Positions 51,532 to 60,441 of a stretch of DNA of 64,000 bases are shown one piece after another. The notes below the pieces were generated by a model that was not told where the DNA came from, ran no database searches, and saw only the letters and a list, made by a program, of their open reading frames with translations. Each line of letters begins with the position of its first letter. The first letter of the stretch is position 1. The stretch covers positions 62,001 through 126,000 of the forward strand of contig UQJP01000003.1 in assembly GCA_900541415.1 (NCBI GenBank), in the 5' to 3' direction. The stretch is from an uncultured Odoribacter sp. (GTDB lineage Bacteria; Bacteroidota; Bacteroidia; Bacteroidales; Marinifilaceae). The position numbers were made by a program, and so were the translations under genes.

Positions 51532-52533
51532 TTATCTTAATTGCTCGGTCAGCAAACGGATTTCCATGGCGGGACTGATCCGTTCATAAAGTATATTATA
51601 GACCGCATTGGTTATCGGCATATTGACATGATATTGCTGGTTGATCTCATAAATACCCTTTACGCCGAAATAGCCCTCGGCAATCATCAGCATTTCCATT
51701 TGCGCCGATTTCACAGAATAGCCCTTACCGATCATCGTACCGAAAGTGCGATTCCGGCTAAATTGCGAATAAGCGGTCACCAGCAAATCGCCCAGGTAGG
51801 CCGAACTCTTAATGTCCCGTTCTATCGGATGCACCACAGCGACAAAACGTTCGATTTCCTGTATCGCATTGGAAACCAAAACCGCCTGAAAATTATCGCC
51901 ATAACGCAATCCGTGGCAAATTCCTGCCGCAATTGCAATAATATTCTTCATGACAGCAGCATATTCTGTGCCATAAATATCATCGGAAATCGTAGTCTTT
52001 ACATAATGGCAATTAAACAATTGCGACACCTGGCGGGCAACCCGCGTATCGTGACAGGCAAAAGTGAGATAGGAAAGGCGTTCCAAAGCTATTTCCTCCG
52101 CATGGCAAGGTCCGGAAATCACAACCACCTGTTCCAAAGGCACATCATAGTATTGATTGAAAAATTCGGCAATGATCAGATTGTCGTCCGGAATCAGGCC
52201 TTTGATGGCCGAAACCACGATCTTTCCTTCCAGCGAGCAATTCGCCCGCCCCAATACTGTTTTCAAAAAAGCACTGGGAATGGCAAAGATGATAATATCC
52301 GACATCTCGATCAGCTTGTCCAGATTATCGGTGAAAGTGATCCGCGACAAATCGAAATCGACTGCACAAAGGTAGCGGGGATTATGCTTCAGTTCTTTAA
52401 AGGCTTCAATCGTCTCAATATTCCTCATAAACCAATTGATATGCTCATTGGTTTCGGTCAATATTTTGGCGATCGCAGTAGCCCAGCTACCACCGCCCAC
52501 CACCGCTATCCTGGGATTTTCAGGTATTTCCAT
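51532..52533 (-). CDS. gpsA: Glycerol-3-phosphate dehydrogenase [NAD(P)+]
   Basis: 333 aa from ATG 52531-52533 (a TTG seven codons earlier is less likely). The dinucleotide-binding GGGSWATAIAKIL is near residue 14. VISGPCHAEEIALERLSY is the conserved GPS(C)HAE motif, and the catalytic Lys is in EYAAVMKNIIAIAAGI (about residue 200). SAYLGDLLVTAYSQFSRNR is the family RNRxFG region. It makes sn-glycerol 3-phosphate for phospholipids. lysS is upstream by 88 nt on the same strand. Confidence 0.95.
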   Translation of the reverse strand: MEIPENPRIAVVGGGSWATAIAKILTETNEHINWFMRNIETIEAFKELKHNPRYLCAVDFDLSRITFTDNLDKLIEMSDIIIFAIPSAFLKTVLGRANCSLEGKIVVSAIKGLIPDDNLIIAEFFNQYYDVPLEQVVVISGPCHAEEIALERLSYLTFACHDTRVARQVSQLFNCHYVKTTISDDIYGTEYAAVMKNIIAIAAGICHGLRYGDNFQAVLVSNAIQEIERFVAVVHPIERDIKSSAYLGDLLVTAYSQFSRNRTFGTMIGKGYSVKSAQMEMLMIAEGYFGVKGIYEINQQYHVNMPITNAVYNILYERISPAMEIRLLTEQLR

Positions 52534-52621
52534 GAAATGATACTTTAAAAACAAAATTGCGGTTTACAAGCCACTGTCACATAGCAGATATTGTAAACCG
52601 CAATATACTAATTTTTTGAAA

Positions 52622-54343
52622 TTACTTCAACCAATTCTTCACATCTTCCGGGGTGGGTGCCGCCAGCCCCAGTTTGTCTTTTTTGTTAATTCCACACAAT
52701 TGCTGGTGTAATTTATTAGGATTCTCCACAGCCTTCAGGGCTTCTACGGTCAGGAACCCGGCCTTTTTCACCACCTCGATCCACTCTTTCGGCATACCCA
52801 ATTCTTCGAACTTCTCATCCGAGTCGATCACAGCTTTTTTCTCCGGCTTCATTTGCGGGAAAAACAACACATCCTGAATAGAAGGGCTATTGGTCAGGAA
52901 CATGCAAAGCCGGTCGATACCGATTCCCATACCGGAGGTAGGAGGCATTCCATATTCCAGGGCCCTTACAAAATCGTAATCGATATACATAGCCTCATCA
53001 TCACCACGTTCCTGCAATTTCAACTGATCCTGGAAACGCTCCAGCTGATCGATCGGATCGTTCAATTCCGAATAAGCGTTCGCCACCTCTTTCCCGTTTA
53101 CGAAAAGTTCAAAGCGTTCGGTCAAATCGGGATTTTGACGATGTTTTTTAGTCAGAGGCGACATCTCTTTCGGATAATCGTAAATGAAAGTCGGCTGAAT
53201 ATAATGAGCTTCACATTTCTCCCCGAAAATTTCATCGATCAGCTTTCCTTTCCCCATCGTTTTATCCACAGGGATATTCATTTCCACACAAGCGTTGTAT
53301 AATTCCTCTTCCGACATTTTTTCAATATCATAGCCTGTATATTCTTTAATCGCATCCGCCATACGAACACGGCGGAAAGGACGTTTAAAATCGATTTCAT
53401 GCTCACCGATAACCGCTTTCGTCGAGCCATTGATCGCCAAAGCCGCCGTTTCGATCATTTCTTCGGTGAAATTCATCATCCACAGATAATCCTTATAGGC
53501 CACGTAAATTTCCATACAGGTAAATTCCGGGTTATGTGTCCGGTCCATACCTTCGTTACGGAAATTCCGGGAAAATTCGTAAACCCCCTCGAATCCGCCA
53601 ACAATCAGACGTTTCAGGTATAACTCGTTTGCAATACGCAAATACAACGGAATATCCAGCGCATTGTGATGCGTGATAAACGGGCGTGCGGAAGCACCTC
53701 CGGGAATAGATTGCAACACGGGTGTTTCCACCTCCAGGTATCCTTTGGAATTGAAAAAATTACGAATCGCATTGATCATCTTCGTCCGCTTCACAAAAAC
53801 ATCTTTCACCTGCGGATTAACGATCAGGTCGAGGTAACGCTGGCGGTAACGCTGTTCCGGATCGGTAAAGGCATCGAATAACTTTCCGTCTTTTTCTTTC
53901 ACCACCGGGAGCGGACGCAAAGATTTCGACAACATGGTCAATTCTTTGGCATGCACAGAAATTTCTCCGGTCTGGGTGCGGAACACAAAACCTTTTACCC
54001 CGACAATATCCCCGATGTCCATCAATTTCTTGAACACGGTGTTATAAGCGGTTGAATTTTCGTCGTTCGAAATATCGTCCCGGCTCACATACACCTGAAT
54101 ACGTCCGGTAGCATCCTGTAATTCAAAAAATGAAGCTTTACCCATAATCCTTCGGCTCATCATTCTTCCTGCAATCACCACGTTACGGGCTTCGGCAGCA
54201 TCGTCGAACTCTTCCCTGATGTCCGCCGCATGTGCCGTTACTTGAAATTCGGCAGCCGGATAGGCTTCAATACCCAATTTCTCCAATTCACTTAATGAAT
54301 TCCTTCGGATTACCTCCTGTTCGCTTAATTCGGTAAAACTCAT
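52622..54343 (-). CDS. lysS: Lysyl-tRNA synthetase, class II
   Basis: 573 aa. The N-terminal OB-fold anticodon-binding domain (NVVIAGRMMSRRIMGKASFF) is followed by the class II core: motif 2 FRNEGMDRTHNPEFTCMEIY and motif 3 GMPPTSGMGIGIDRLCMFL. A C-terminal extension of about 70 residues beyond motif 3 (EWIEVVKKAGFLTVEALKAV) is usual in Bacteroidetes LysS. It charges tRNA-Lys. It has a minus-strand TATCTTTG box 63 nt upstream. Confidence 0.96.
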   Translation of the reverse strand: MSFTELSEQEVIRRNSLSELEKLGIEAYPAAEFQVTAHAADIREEFDDAAEARNVVIAGRMMSRRIMGKASFFELQDATGRIQVYVSRDDISNDENSTAYNTVFKKLMDIGDIVGVKGFVFRTQTGEISVHAKELTMLSKSLRPLPVVKEKDGKLFDAFTDPEQRYRQRYLDLIVNPQVKDVFVKRTKMINAIRNFFNSKGYLEVETPVLQSIPGGASARPFITHHNALDIPLYLRIANELYLKRLIVGGFEGVYEFSRNFRNEGMDRTHNPEFTCMEIYVAYKDYLWMMNFTEEMIETAALAINGSTKAVIGEHEIDFKRPFRRVRMADAIKEYTGYDIEKMSEEELYNACVEMNIPVDKTMGKGKLIDEIFGEKCEAHYIQPTFIYDYPKEMSPLTKKHRQNPDLTERFELFVNGKEVANAYSELNDPIDQLERFQDQLKLQERGDDEAMYIDYDFVRALEYGMPPTSGMGIGIDRLCMFLTNSPSIQDVLFFPQMKPEKKAVIDSDEKFEELGMPKEWIEVVKKAGFLTVEALKAVENPNKLHQQLCGINKKDKLGLAAPTPEDVKNWLK

Positions 54344-54405
54344 CTTTATATTATTTAATTATTTTAATATCAAATATTTAAATCGATCAATACATAATTG
54401 ACGTG

Positions 54406-54413
54406 CAAAGATA
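54406..54413 (-). promoter_or_regulatory. -7 element TATCTTTG (minus) for lysS
   Basis: Exact consensus on the minus strand, 62 nt before the lysS ATG. Confidence 0.5.
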
Positions 54414-54561
54414 GTAAAAAAAGAAAAGAGAAAAGACGGAAAAGGTAAAAACCAATCGTAAAAATAATCCGTAAAGTAGTTATTGCAAATTTTTGTTACA
54501 GAGCTGATTAATTTTAAATTTCACAAACCTCCGGTTTCGTTTCTACAAATTAATCGGTTTT

Positions 54562-54569
54562 TAACTTTG
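54562..54569 (+). promoter_or_regulatory. -7 element TAACTTTG for recJ
   Basis: Exact consensus, 50 nt before ATG 54620. Confidence 0.5.
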
Positions 54570-54619
54570 AAATAAGAAGGAATTTCTGCTTCTTTGTATC
54601 AGAATTGGAAAAAAGTATA

Positions 54620-56350
54620 ATGAAAAAAAGATGGGTAATCAATACACCTCCGGAAGAAAATAAAATAGAGGAACTCGCAAAGAAACTAAACTGTAACCCT
54701 GTGATAGCAAATCTTTTGCTACAACGAGGAATAAATAGTGCAGAAGAAGCACAAGCCTTTTTCTACCCCTCCCTGAATATGTTGCACGATCCCTTTTTGA
54801 TGAAGGACATGGACAAGGCGGTAGAAAGGTTGGATTGTGCCATAGCACAGGATGAAAAGATACTGATATACGGGGATTATGATGTAGACGGCACCACAGC
54901 GGTAGCCCTGCTCTATAAATACCTGAAACATAAATGTAACGAAAACAATCTGGAATATTACATTCCCGATCGCTACACGGAAGGATACGGTGTGTCGGTT
55001 AAAGGAATCGATTACGCCGCAGAAAACGGCTTTTCACTCATGCTGATTACGGACTGCGGAATTAAAGCCGTGGAAAAAGTGCGTTATGCACAGGAAAAGC
55101 AAGTGGATGTCATAATCTGTGACCACCACACGCCGGGTGACTCCTTGCCCGAAGCCGTTGCTGTGCTCGATCCCCAAAGAAAAGACTGCAATTATCCTTA
55201 CAAATGGCTCAGTGGATGCGGTGTGAGTTTTAAGCTGGTGCAAGCGCATAGCTTAAAGCACAATCTGCCGATGTCCGAACTTTACAAACTGCTGGATTTA
55301 TTATGCGTAAGCATTGCCAGCGACATTGTTCCGATCACAGGTGAAAACCGGATTCTGGCTTACTACGGATTGCAACAGTTGAACAGCAATCCCAGCTTAG
55401 GCCTGAAAACTATTATCCGGATTTCAGGGATCGATAAGGAAATCACCATCAACGATATTGTTTTCCGGATCGGACCGCGTATCAACGCAGCCGGACGGGT
55501 GGAATCGGGCAGGAAGTCCGTGGCCTTGCTGACCGCCGACGAAAAATTTTCAGCCAACGAAATCGCCAGCGACATTAACAATTTTAACGACCAGCGGAAA
55601 AAACTCGACCACGATATTACCGAAGAAGCCATCGAACATATCACCCATTCGGTGATAGAGCCTTCAAAAAAAACGACGGTTTTGTTCAATCCGGGCTGGC
55701 ACAAAGGCGTGATCGGAATTGTCGCATCCCGGCTCACCGAATCGTTCTACCGCCCCACGATCATCCTGACCGAATCCAATGGATTGGCAACGGGTTCCGC
55801 CCGGTCGGTCGAAGGTTTCGACCTGTATTACGCCATTTCGCAATGCAGTGAATACCTGGAAAACTACGGAGGCCATAAATATGCTGCGGGACTGACCTTA
55901 AAGCTGGAAAATATCGAGGCGTTCAAAGCTAAATTCGAACAAATCGTCAGCGAAACGATCAATGAAGAAATGCTCACCCCGCAAATCAATATCGATGCCC
56001 AAATCAAGCTCTCGGACATCACCCCCGATTTGTATAATATGCTGCAAAAATTCGCACCTTTTGGCCCTAACAACACGATTCCGGTCTTTATGACCGAAAA
56101 TGTGATTAATTTCATAGGCACGAAAAAAGTGGGACGCAACAACGAGCATTTGAAGCTGGTGGTGGTGGACGATACCCGTGCCTGCAACGACCGGAGCGGT
56201 ATCGGATTCGGCATGGGCAACCTGTATGAACAGGTTAATTCCGGCAGCTTCTTCGATATTTGTTATACCCTTCAGGAAAACGAATTTATGGGTAAAACAG
56301 ACATCCAAATGATGTTGAGAGATATTCATTTCAAAAAAGAAGAGGAATAA
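54620..56350 (+). CDS. recJ: Single-stranded-DNA exonuclease RecJ
   Basis: 576 aa from ATG 54620 (a TTG five codons upstream is possible). 5'-3' exonuclease of the DHH superfamily. Motif I is IYGDYDVDGTTAVALL (about residue 83), motif II LMLITDCGIK, and motif III CDHHTPGD (about 166). The DHHA1 domain holds GRINAAGRVESG-type text (IGPRINAAGRVESGRKSV) and YGGHKYAAGLTL with the GGH motif. A C-terminal OB-like part follows. It works with RecQ in the RecFOR pathway. recR begins 13 nt after its stop. Confidence 0.96.
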   Translation: MKKRWVINTPPEENKIEELAKKLNCNPVIANLLLQRGINSAEEAQAFFYPSLNMLHDPFLMKDMDKAVERLDCAIAQDEKILIYGDYDVDGTTAVALLYKYLKHKCNENNLEYYIPDRYTEGYGVSVKGIDYAAENGFSLMLITDCGIKAVEKVRYAQEKQVDVIICDHHTPGDSLPEAVAVLDPQRKDCNYPYKWLSGCGVSFKLVQAHSLKHNLPMSELYKLLDLLCVSIASDIVPITGENRILAYYGLQQLNSNPSLGLKTIIRISGIDKEITINDIVFRIGPRINAAGRVESGRKSVALLTADEKFSANEIASDINNFNDQRKKLDHDITEEAIEHITHSVIEPSKKTTVLFNPGWHKGVIGIVASRLTESFYRPTIILTESNGLATGSARSVEGFDLYYAISQCSEYLENYGGHKYAAGLTLKLENIEAFKAKFEQIVSETINEEMLTPQINIDAQIKLSDITPDLYNMLQKFAPFGPNNTIPVFMTENVINFIGTKKVGRNNEHLKLVVVDDTRACNDRSGIGFGMGNLYEQVNSGSFFDICYTLQENEFMGKTDIQMMLRDIHFKKEEE

Positions 56351-56363
56351 CGAGGACTAAGAT

Positions 56364-56981
56364 ATGCAAAGCTCATCATCCAAACTGTTGGACAAAGCAG
56401 TAGAACAGTTTGCTTCTTTACCGGGAATCGGCAGAAAAACGGCATTGAAATTCGTGCTTCATTTACTGAAAAAAAACGAACAGGAAGTTCATACGTTCGC
56501 CCGTACGATCGACGAATTAAAAAAGAATATCCGTGAATGCCACCAATGCCATAATATCACCGACGGCGACCTTTGCGAAATCTGTACAGACATCAAACGT
56601 GACCGCTCCGTGATTTGCATCGTTGAAAACATCAAAGACATTATTTCCATCGAGGCTACCTCCCAGTTTAACGGGGTGTATCATGTGTTGGGAGGAATCA
56701 TTTCCCCGATGGACGGCATCGGTCCCGCCGATCTCCATATTCCCACCCTGCTGGAACGGGTGGAACAGAACGACATCAAAGAAATTATCTTTGCCCTCAG
56801 CGCCACAATCGAAGGAGACACGACCGGATATTATATCTTCAAGAAGCTGAAAAACAAAGAACACCTGACCATCAGCACAATTGCCAAAGGTATTTCTATC
56901 GGCAACGACCTGGAGTATACGGACGAGCTGACATTGGGACGCTCTATTGTAAACCGGGTGAAATTCAGTTTCAACGAATAA
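56364..56981 (+). CDS. recR: Recombination mediator RecR
   Basis: 205 aa. The N-terminal helix-hairpin-helix FASLPGIGRKTALKFVLHL is followed by the zinc finger CHQCHNITDGDLCEIC (four Cys, about residues 59-74). The Toprim domain has ICIVENIKDIISIE and YHVLGGIISPMDGIGPADL, and a C-terminal Walker-B-like strand closes the fold. It loads RecA at gaps with RecO/RecF. Co-transcribed with recJ; terminator at 57041. Confidence 0.97.
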   Translation: MQSSSSKLLDKAVEQFASLPGIGRKTALKFVLHLLKKNEQEVHTFARTIDELKKNIRECHQCHNITDGDLCEICTDIKRDRSVICIVENIKDIISIEATSQFNGVYHVLGGIISPMDGIGPADLHIPTLLERVEQNDIKEIIFALSATIEGDTTGYYIFKKLKNKEHLTISTIAKGISIGNDLEYTDELTLGRSIVNRVKFSFNE

Positions 56982-57040
56982 GCCCGGCGGATATACTTTT
57001 ATCCCGTGGTCTATATACTGAAATAAAGTATTAAAACGAA

Positions 57041-57075
57041 AAAAGTGGGTTCGGTCGATGATCGAATCCACTTTT
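57041..57075 (+). terminator. Terminator of the recJ-recR unit
   Basis: 13-bp stem AAAAGTGGGTTCG / CGAATCCACTTTT (one G-T pair) with a 9-nt loop. Confidence 0.8.
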
Positions 57076-57219
57076 AAATTGAACGTTCCGGACGGATATA
57101 TCGCTTTACAATGACATCGCCATCGGCAAAAAGTGTGTTTCCTTCACTCAAAGCCAAAACATAAAACCCGTTCACCTAAGGGCTATGCCCCGCTTTTCAA
57201 AAACAGCTTTCCACGGTGA

Positions 57220-57681
57220 TTAAAAATCAAAAGAAAAAGGCAACAACGCAGAAGCTTTTAACACAACGGTTTCTTTCTGCCCGATCATTATCACATCGAA
57301 ATCTTTTCCGTAACGTTTTATCACCTCGGCCATCACCTGACGGCAAGCCCCACAAGGAGGTGTGAATGTTTCCGTCAGCGCCCCCCGATAGCAGGCCGCG
57401 ATAGCCAATGCTGTTACACCGACATCGGGATAAGTGGAGCCGGCATAAAACAACACCGTACGTTCCGCACAAGTTCCGCTGGGGTAAGCCACATTTTCCT
57501 GATTTGTCCCGGTAAGCACCGAGCCGTTATCCAGTAAAAGAGCAGCCCCGACAGAAAATTTAGAATATATGCTATACGACCGATCCGTAGCCTTTATCGC
57601 CTCTTCACACAAGTTCCGGTATTCTTCCGGGAAAGAATTTCGATACACGGAATAATCTAACCTGAGTTCGTTTTTATCCAT
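57220..57681 (-). CDS. cdd: Cytidine deaminase
   Basis: 153 aa, the tetrameric short form. The first zinc motif is SGTCAERTVLFYAG (CAE with catalytic Glu, about residue 71) and the second is FTPPCGACRQVMAE (PCxxC, about 110). GAALLLDNGSVLTGTNQENVAYPS precedes the active site. It deaminates cytidine/deoxycytidine to uridine/deoxyuridine for pyrimidine salvage. It is divergent from the glucosaminidase gene with 106 nt between them. Confidence 0.96.
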   Translation of the reverse strand: MDKNELRLDYSVYRNSFPEEYRNLCEEAIKATDRSYSIYSKFSVGAALLLDNGSVLTGTNQENVAYPSGTCAERTVLFYAGSTYPDVGVTALAIAACYRGALTETFTPPCGACRQVMAEVIKRYGKDFDVIMIGQKETVVLKASALLPFSFDF

Positions 57682-57787
57682 TCGTTATTTTTATTAATTT
57701 TACACCCCTAAGATAAACTAAGAAAAAGAAAGAGAAAAGGGAATAACAAAATTTATCACATCAATCCAAGATAACGAATCTGATATT

Positions 57788-58729
57788 ATGAAACAAATAC
57801 ACGGTTTTCTTCTGATCTGCATTTTGCTCCTTTCCGCCACACTGACTCAGGCAGAAACACGCAAAGAATTTATTCGCAAATACAAACACATTGCGATTAA
57901 AGAAATGGAACGCACCGGAATCCCCGCCAGCATCAAACTGGCACAGGGCATACTGGAATCAGGATGCGGCCAATCAGAACTATGTGTAAACGCCAATAAT
58001 CTTTTCGGCATTAAATGCCACGACTGGACGGGCGCCACCTACCACATGGACGACGACCTTTCGGACGAGTGTTTCCGAAAATATAAAAATCCGGAACAGT
58101 CCTGGGTTGACCATAGCACCTTTCTGACAACGCGTCCCCGCTATTCCAGCCTGTTCGACATTCCCACGACCGATTACAAGGCCTGGGCACGCGGACTGAA
58201 AGCCGCCGGATATGCCACCAATCCGCAGTATGCAGAAAGATTAATTAAGATTATCGAGGAAGAAGAGTTGTATAAGTTCGATCGCCTGATCACGAAGCCG
58301 GGAGGCCATAGCATCAGCGCTGAAGAATATGCAGAAAGTTTAAGTCCGGAAAACCGTCCCGGTTCTCTTAGCTATAAAAAACGGGAAGAAATGCGTAACG
58401 GCATCATATGTATCGAAATTCAGGATGGCGATTCACTCGACAAGATTTCCCAATATTATGGCATAAAGCTAAAAAAACTGATGCAATATAACGATAAGGC
58501 AGATTTAACGGTGGAAAAAGGACAGATCATTTTCCTGAAAAACAAAAAACGGAAAGCTGCCAGAGGTTATGAATTCCACCGTGTGAAAGCCGGAGACACA
58601 CTATATGAAATTTCCCAAATATACGGAGTCAGGATCAAAAACCTGAAAAAGTATAATTATATGGGAGAAAAAAGCGAGCCTGTGGAAGGTGAAAAAATTT
58701 ACCTGAGAAGCAACGCTCCTTTATTTTAA
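57788..58729 (+). CDS. Exported glucosaminidase (GH73-type) with two LysM domains
   Basis: 313 aa. Signal peptide MKQIHGFLLICILLLSATLTQA. The glucosaminidase domain spans about residues 25-165 with the catalytic Glu in LAQGILESGCGQSEL (about 57) and NNLFGIKCHDW typical of the family. There are two LysM repeats, IQDGDSLDKISQYYGIKLKK (about 216) and VKAGDTLYEISQIYGVRIKN (about 264). It cleaves peptidoglycan glycan strands in the periplasm. The DUF4199 gene follows 11 nt after its stop. Confidence 0.93.
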   Translation: MKQIHGFLLICILLLSATLTQAETRKEFIRKYKHIAIKEMERTGIPASIKLAQGILESGCGQSELCVNANNLFGIKCHDWTGATYHMDDDLSDECFRKYKNPEQSWVDHSTFLTTRPRYSSLFDIPTTDYKAWARGLKAAGYATNPQYAERLIKIIEEEELYKFDRLITKPGGHSISAEEYAESLSPENRPGSLSYKKREEMRNGIICIEIQDGDSLDKISQYYGIKLKKLMQYNDKADLTVEKGQIIFLKNKKRKAARGYEFHRVKAGDTLYEISQIYGVRIKNLKKYNYMGEKSEPVEGEKIYLRSNAPLF

Positions 58730-58740
58730 CACCTGTGAAA

Positions 58741-59271
58741 ATGGAGAAAACAGAAAAACACACTTTTTTCAGTCAAAACAGCCTGTTCGGAGCAATCATG
58801 GGATTGAGTTTTGTGATCACTTCCTGGGTATTTTTAACCACAGGGAAGCCCATTGCCGCCAATCCGAACCTGAACAATATCCTCATGCTGCTCACCATCG
58901 CAGGCACATTCATCGGTGTGCGTAAATACCGGGAAGATGTGTTGGGCGGAGCGATCACTTACGGACATGCTCTGGGAACATGCACCTATATCATCGGTGT
59001 AGCCTCCCTGATATATGGGATATATACCGTTATCCTTTACCAGGCATTACCCGATTTAAAAGACCAGTATCTGGAAACCATCGATGCAACCCTGAGGGAA
59101 GTATATGCCAACTCGTCCATCGCAGATTCTTTAAGCGATATGATGCGGGCTTTCACCACCTCTTACAGTATCGGCTTTTCCGAAATCTTCAGCAGAATAT
59201 TTTCAGGATTCATTTTTTCGTTACTCCTGGCAGGAATGCTCCGAAAAAAAGCTCCGGAACAACAATTATAA
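58741..59271 (+). CDS. DUF4199 membrane protein
   Basis: 176 aa from ATG 58741 (an in-frame GTG two codons earlier is possible). Four hydrophobic segments: GAIMGLSFVITSWVFLT, NILMLLTIAGTFIGV, TCTYIIGVASLIYGIYTVI and a last ISRIFSGFIFSLLLAGML. A polar linker joins segments 3 and 4. Bacteroidetes DUF4199 family, function unknown. It sits between the LysM glucosaminidase and the polyprenyl-type GT2 with only 6 nt to the latter; the GT2 adjacency is common in this phylum. Confidence 0.87.
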   Translation: MEKTEKHTFFSQNSLFGAIMGLSFVITSWVFLTTGKPIAANPNLNNILMLLTIAGTFIGVRKYREDVLGGAITYGHALGTCTYIIGVASLIYGIYTVILYQALPDLKDQYLETIDATLREVYANSSIADSLSDMMRAFTTSYSIGFSEIFSRIFSGFIFSLLLAGMLRKKAPEQQL

Positions 59272-59277
59272 CAACCT

Positions 59278-60252
59278 ATGGATATTTCAGTTATCGTACC
59301 TCTCTATAATGAAGACGAATCCCTTCCCGAACTATCGGCATGGATTGCCAGGGTAATGGATGCCCATCGCTTCACTTACGAAATAGTTATGGTGGACGAC
59401 GGCAGCAACGACACCTCCTGGCAGGTCATCGAATCGCTTTCTGCCCAAAATCCCCGTATAAAGGCGATCAAATTCAGGCGCAACTACGGGAAGTCCGCAG
59501 CTTTACACTGTGGTTTTCAAGTGGCCCAGGGAGATGTCGTTATCACGATGGACGCCGATATGCAGGACAGCCCGGACGAAATTCCGGCTCTCTACCACAT
59601 GGTGATGGAGGAAGACTACGATCTGGTGTCCGGCTGGAAAAAGAAAAGATACGACCCGCTTTCCAAAACCATTCCTACAAAGATATACAATGCAGCAGCC
59701 CGGAAGTTTTCGGGCATAAAAAACCTGCACGATTTTAATTGCGGACTGAAAGCCTACAAAAACAAAGTCATCAAGAATATCGAGGTCTACGGAGAAATGC
59801 ATCGTTATATTCCCATTTTAGCGAAACAGGCAGGTTTTTCTAAAATCGGAGAGAAAATCGTTCAGCACCGGGCACGCAAGTATGGGACGACAAAATTCGG
59901 CCTGAGTCGCTTTGTGAATGGATTCCTGGATTTACTATCGATTACATTTATCACCCGCTTTGCCAAAAAGCCCATGCATTTATTCGGGGCACTGGGCACA
60001 TTGTTGTTTATCATCGGCTTTATATCTGCCGGGTGGCTGGGTATCGATAAGCTGATCGCCATGTCTAACAACATCAAAGCCCCGCTGGTTACCAGCAGTC
60101 CTTACTTTTTTATCGCCCTCACCTGTATGGTGATCGGCTCGCAGCTTTTTCTGGCCGGTTTCGTGGCTGAACTTGTTTCGCGCTCAGCTTCTGACCGTAA
60201 CGTTTATCTGATCGAGAAAACAATAGCTGCCCCCGAAGTAGAAGAAAATTAA
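59278..60252 (+). CDS. GT2 polyprenyl-phosphate glycosyltransferase (DPM1/GtrB-like)
   Basis: 324 aa. The GT-A domain opens DISVIVPLYNEDESLPELSA with MVDDGSNDTSW and the TMDADMQDSPDEI metal site (about residue 92). YGTTKFGLSRFVNGFLDL is the conserved RxxGxSKF-like region, here as HRARKYGTTKFG. Two transmembrane spans complete the C-terminus (LFGALGTLLFIIGFISAGWL; YFFIALTCMVIGSQLFLAGF). It probably links a sugar to undecaprenyl phosphate for export. Third gene of the 57788-60252 unit, followed by a strong terminator. Confidence 0.9.
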   Translation: MDISVIVPLYNEDESLPELSAWIARVMDAHRFTYEIVMVDDGSNDTSWQVIESLSAQNPRIKAIKFRRNYGKSAALHCGFQVAQGDVVITMDADMQDSPDEIPALYHMVMEEDYDLVSGWKKKRYDPLSKTIPTKIYNAAARKFSGIKNLHDFNCGLKAYKNKVIKNIEVYGEMHRYIPILAKQAGFSKIGEKIVQHRARKYGTTKFGLSRFVNGFLDLLSITFITRFAKKPMHLFGALGTLLFIIGFISAGWLGIDKLIAMSNNIKAPLVTSSPYFFIALTCMVIGSQLFLAGFVAELVSRSASDRNVYLIEKTIAAPEVEEN

Positions 60253-60308
60253 TACAGCATACCGGGTTTCACGGTTTGTCTATAAACGGCAAAACTCACT
60301 CCGAAACA

Positions 60309-60351
60309 AAACCGGGGAGATCAGAAAATTTCGATCTCCCCGGTTTATTTC
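60309..60351. terminator. Bidirectional terminator
   Basis: Perfect 14-bp stem AAACCGGGGAGATC / GATCTCCCCGGTTT with a 10-nt loop, followed by TATTT. It stands between the convergent GT2 and thioesterase genes. Confidence 0.88.
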
Positions 60352-60441
60352 ATATATCATTTTTCAATACAGTTCTTCCCGTATTGTTTCTCTCCATTCC
60401 GCTTCACCCTTCCGGCAGCTTATCCGCAGCCGCTTCCCCGG

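Noticed and set aside
51541..52548. 335-codon plus-strand ORF antisense to gpsA
   Set aside because: Length is striking, but it mirrors gpsA exactly, has His/Arg-rich shadow composition and no family motif; gpsA is unambiguous.
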